DNA from: Chitinimonas sp. BJB300
GTDB taxonomy: Bacteria > Pseudomonadota > Gammaproteobacteria > Burkholderiales > Chitinimonadaceae
Direction of reading: 5' to 3'
NCBI RefSeq assembly: GCF_002735695.1
Contig: NZ_PDZH01000047.1
Coordinates: forward strand, 1-33,668
Length of the DNA stretch: 33,668 nt
The first letter of the stretch is position 1. Each line of letters begins with the position of its first letter. Under the pieces are notes generated by a model. It ran no database searches, was not told where the DNA came from, and saw nothing but the letters and a program-made list of their open reading frames with translations. Shown piece by piece: positions 33,360 to 33,668 of this stretch. The position numbers and the translations under genes were made by a program.

Positions 33360-33668
33360 ATGTCCGCATCCGGCCACTGGTATCGCCAGCCTGTCGTTCT
33401 ACTCTTTTTGGGTTTACTGCTTGTCACCGTCGTTGCCTGCATGGGGCTCATCTTTATGGCCATCAAAACCGACGATGGCTTGGTGACCGACGACTATTAC
33501 AAGCGTGGTAACGAAATCGGCATGGAAATGTCCCGTGACACACAGGCTGCCAAGCTGGGGTTGTCTGCCCAGATTTTCCTGGCGCAGGATGGCCGCAGCA
33601 TCCGTGCACTGCTGATCCCCATGCCCGACCCAGCTCAACCGATTACCCTGCGGCTGTCCCACCCCACC
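33360..33668 (+). CDS. fixH: FixH family protein, 5' part (runs off window)
   Basis: The first 103 codons. An N-terminal membrane helix (VVLLFLGLLLVTVVACMGLIFMAI, in two parts) is followed by the diagnostic DDYYKRGNEIGMEMSRDTQAAKLGL and the start of a periplasmic beta domain. FixH is required for cbb3 assembly, together with the copper ATPase CcoI expected just outside the window. ATG 33360 lacks a strong Shine-Dalgarno. It follows ccoG by 66 bp. Confidence 0.92.
   Translation, partial: MSASGHWYRQPVVLLFLGLLLVTVVACMGLIFMAIKTDDGLVTDDYYKRGNEIGMEMSRDTQAAKLGLSAQIFLAQDGRSIRALLIPMPDPAQPITLRLSHPT

Noticed and set aside
1-33668. CRISPR arrays, tRNA or rRNA genes, riboswitches
   Set aside because: No regularly spaced repeats, cloverleaf or rRNA sequence, and no leader resembling a known riboswitch was found by eye.

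Overview
The window is a stretch of chromosome from a Gram-negative proteobacterium with moderately high GC. Gene order and content fit a betaproteobacterium, possibly of the Neisseriales/Chitinibacter type: the isc operon runs iscR-S-U-A-hscB-hscA-fdx-iscX, there is a ccoNOQP-ccoG-fixH set, L31 is the zinc-free type B, and rluB carries a very long Arg/Gly/Pro-rich N-terminal tail. The taxonomic call is an inference from protein resemblance. No tRNA, rRNA, CRISPR array, prophage or plasmid backbone was seen.

Layout. 1-128: start of a transposase gene running off the left edge. 385-4104 (minus): a MocR-type GntR/aminotransferase regulator, then rluB and greB, which lie 7 bp apart. 4299-6319: a calcineurin-like phosphoesterase (minus), then a D-Ala-D-Ala-carboxypeptidase-like M15 peptidase and a histidine phosphatase (plus). 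6340-11823 (plus): radA, trxA, rho, rpmE2 and an ArnT-like membrane glycosyltransferase. Terminators follow trxA, rho and rpmE2. 11998-15251 (plus): a copper-handling cluster of a small Cys-rich exported protein, a TolC-type outer-membrane protein and a Tat-exported multicopper oxidase with a Met-rich tail. 15327-16190 (minus): an isochorismatase-family hydrolase fused to what looks like a DUF2322 domain. 16307-23761 (minus): the iron-sulfur cluster assembly operon with cysE just upstream. 23941-27824: an M14 carboxypeptidase, a YchJ-like SEC-C protein and a JmjC-type ribosomal protein hydroxylase (minus), then a Bcp-like peroxiredoxin and slyD (plus). 28392-33668 (plus): the cbb3 oxidase operon ccoNOQP with ccoG and the start of fixH.

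How it works together. IscS takes sulfur from cysteine and passes it to IscU. HscA/HscB and Fdx release and mature the cluster. CysE feeds cysteine synthesis and sits directly upstream. The iscR promoter carries two abutting 25-bp type-1 IscR sites, and one of them lies over the cysE stop codon. A weaker IscR-like site covers the cysE promoter region, so cysteine supply may be tied to Fe-S status. Two genes not normally part of isc, a DUF2789 protein and a VOC (glyoxalase-fold) protein, sit inside the operon. The cbb3 operon has a perfect FNR/ANR box and a second palindrome (GTACTG-N5-CAGTAC) that recurs before fixH.

The least ordinary things here are: (i) a family of about 140-bp fold-back mini-elements ending in AGAACCTG, two of whose ends coincide exactly with the TAA stop codons of the copper oxidase and iscS; (ii) the repeated palindrome of the cco locus; (iii) the isochorismatase-DUF2322 fusion; and (iv) the extra genes and intercistronic hairpins of the isc operon.
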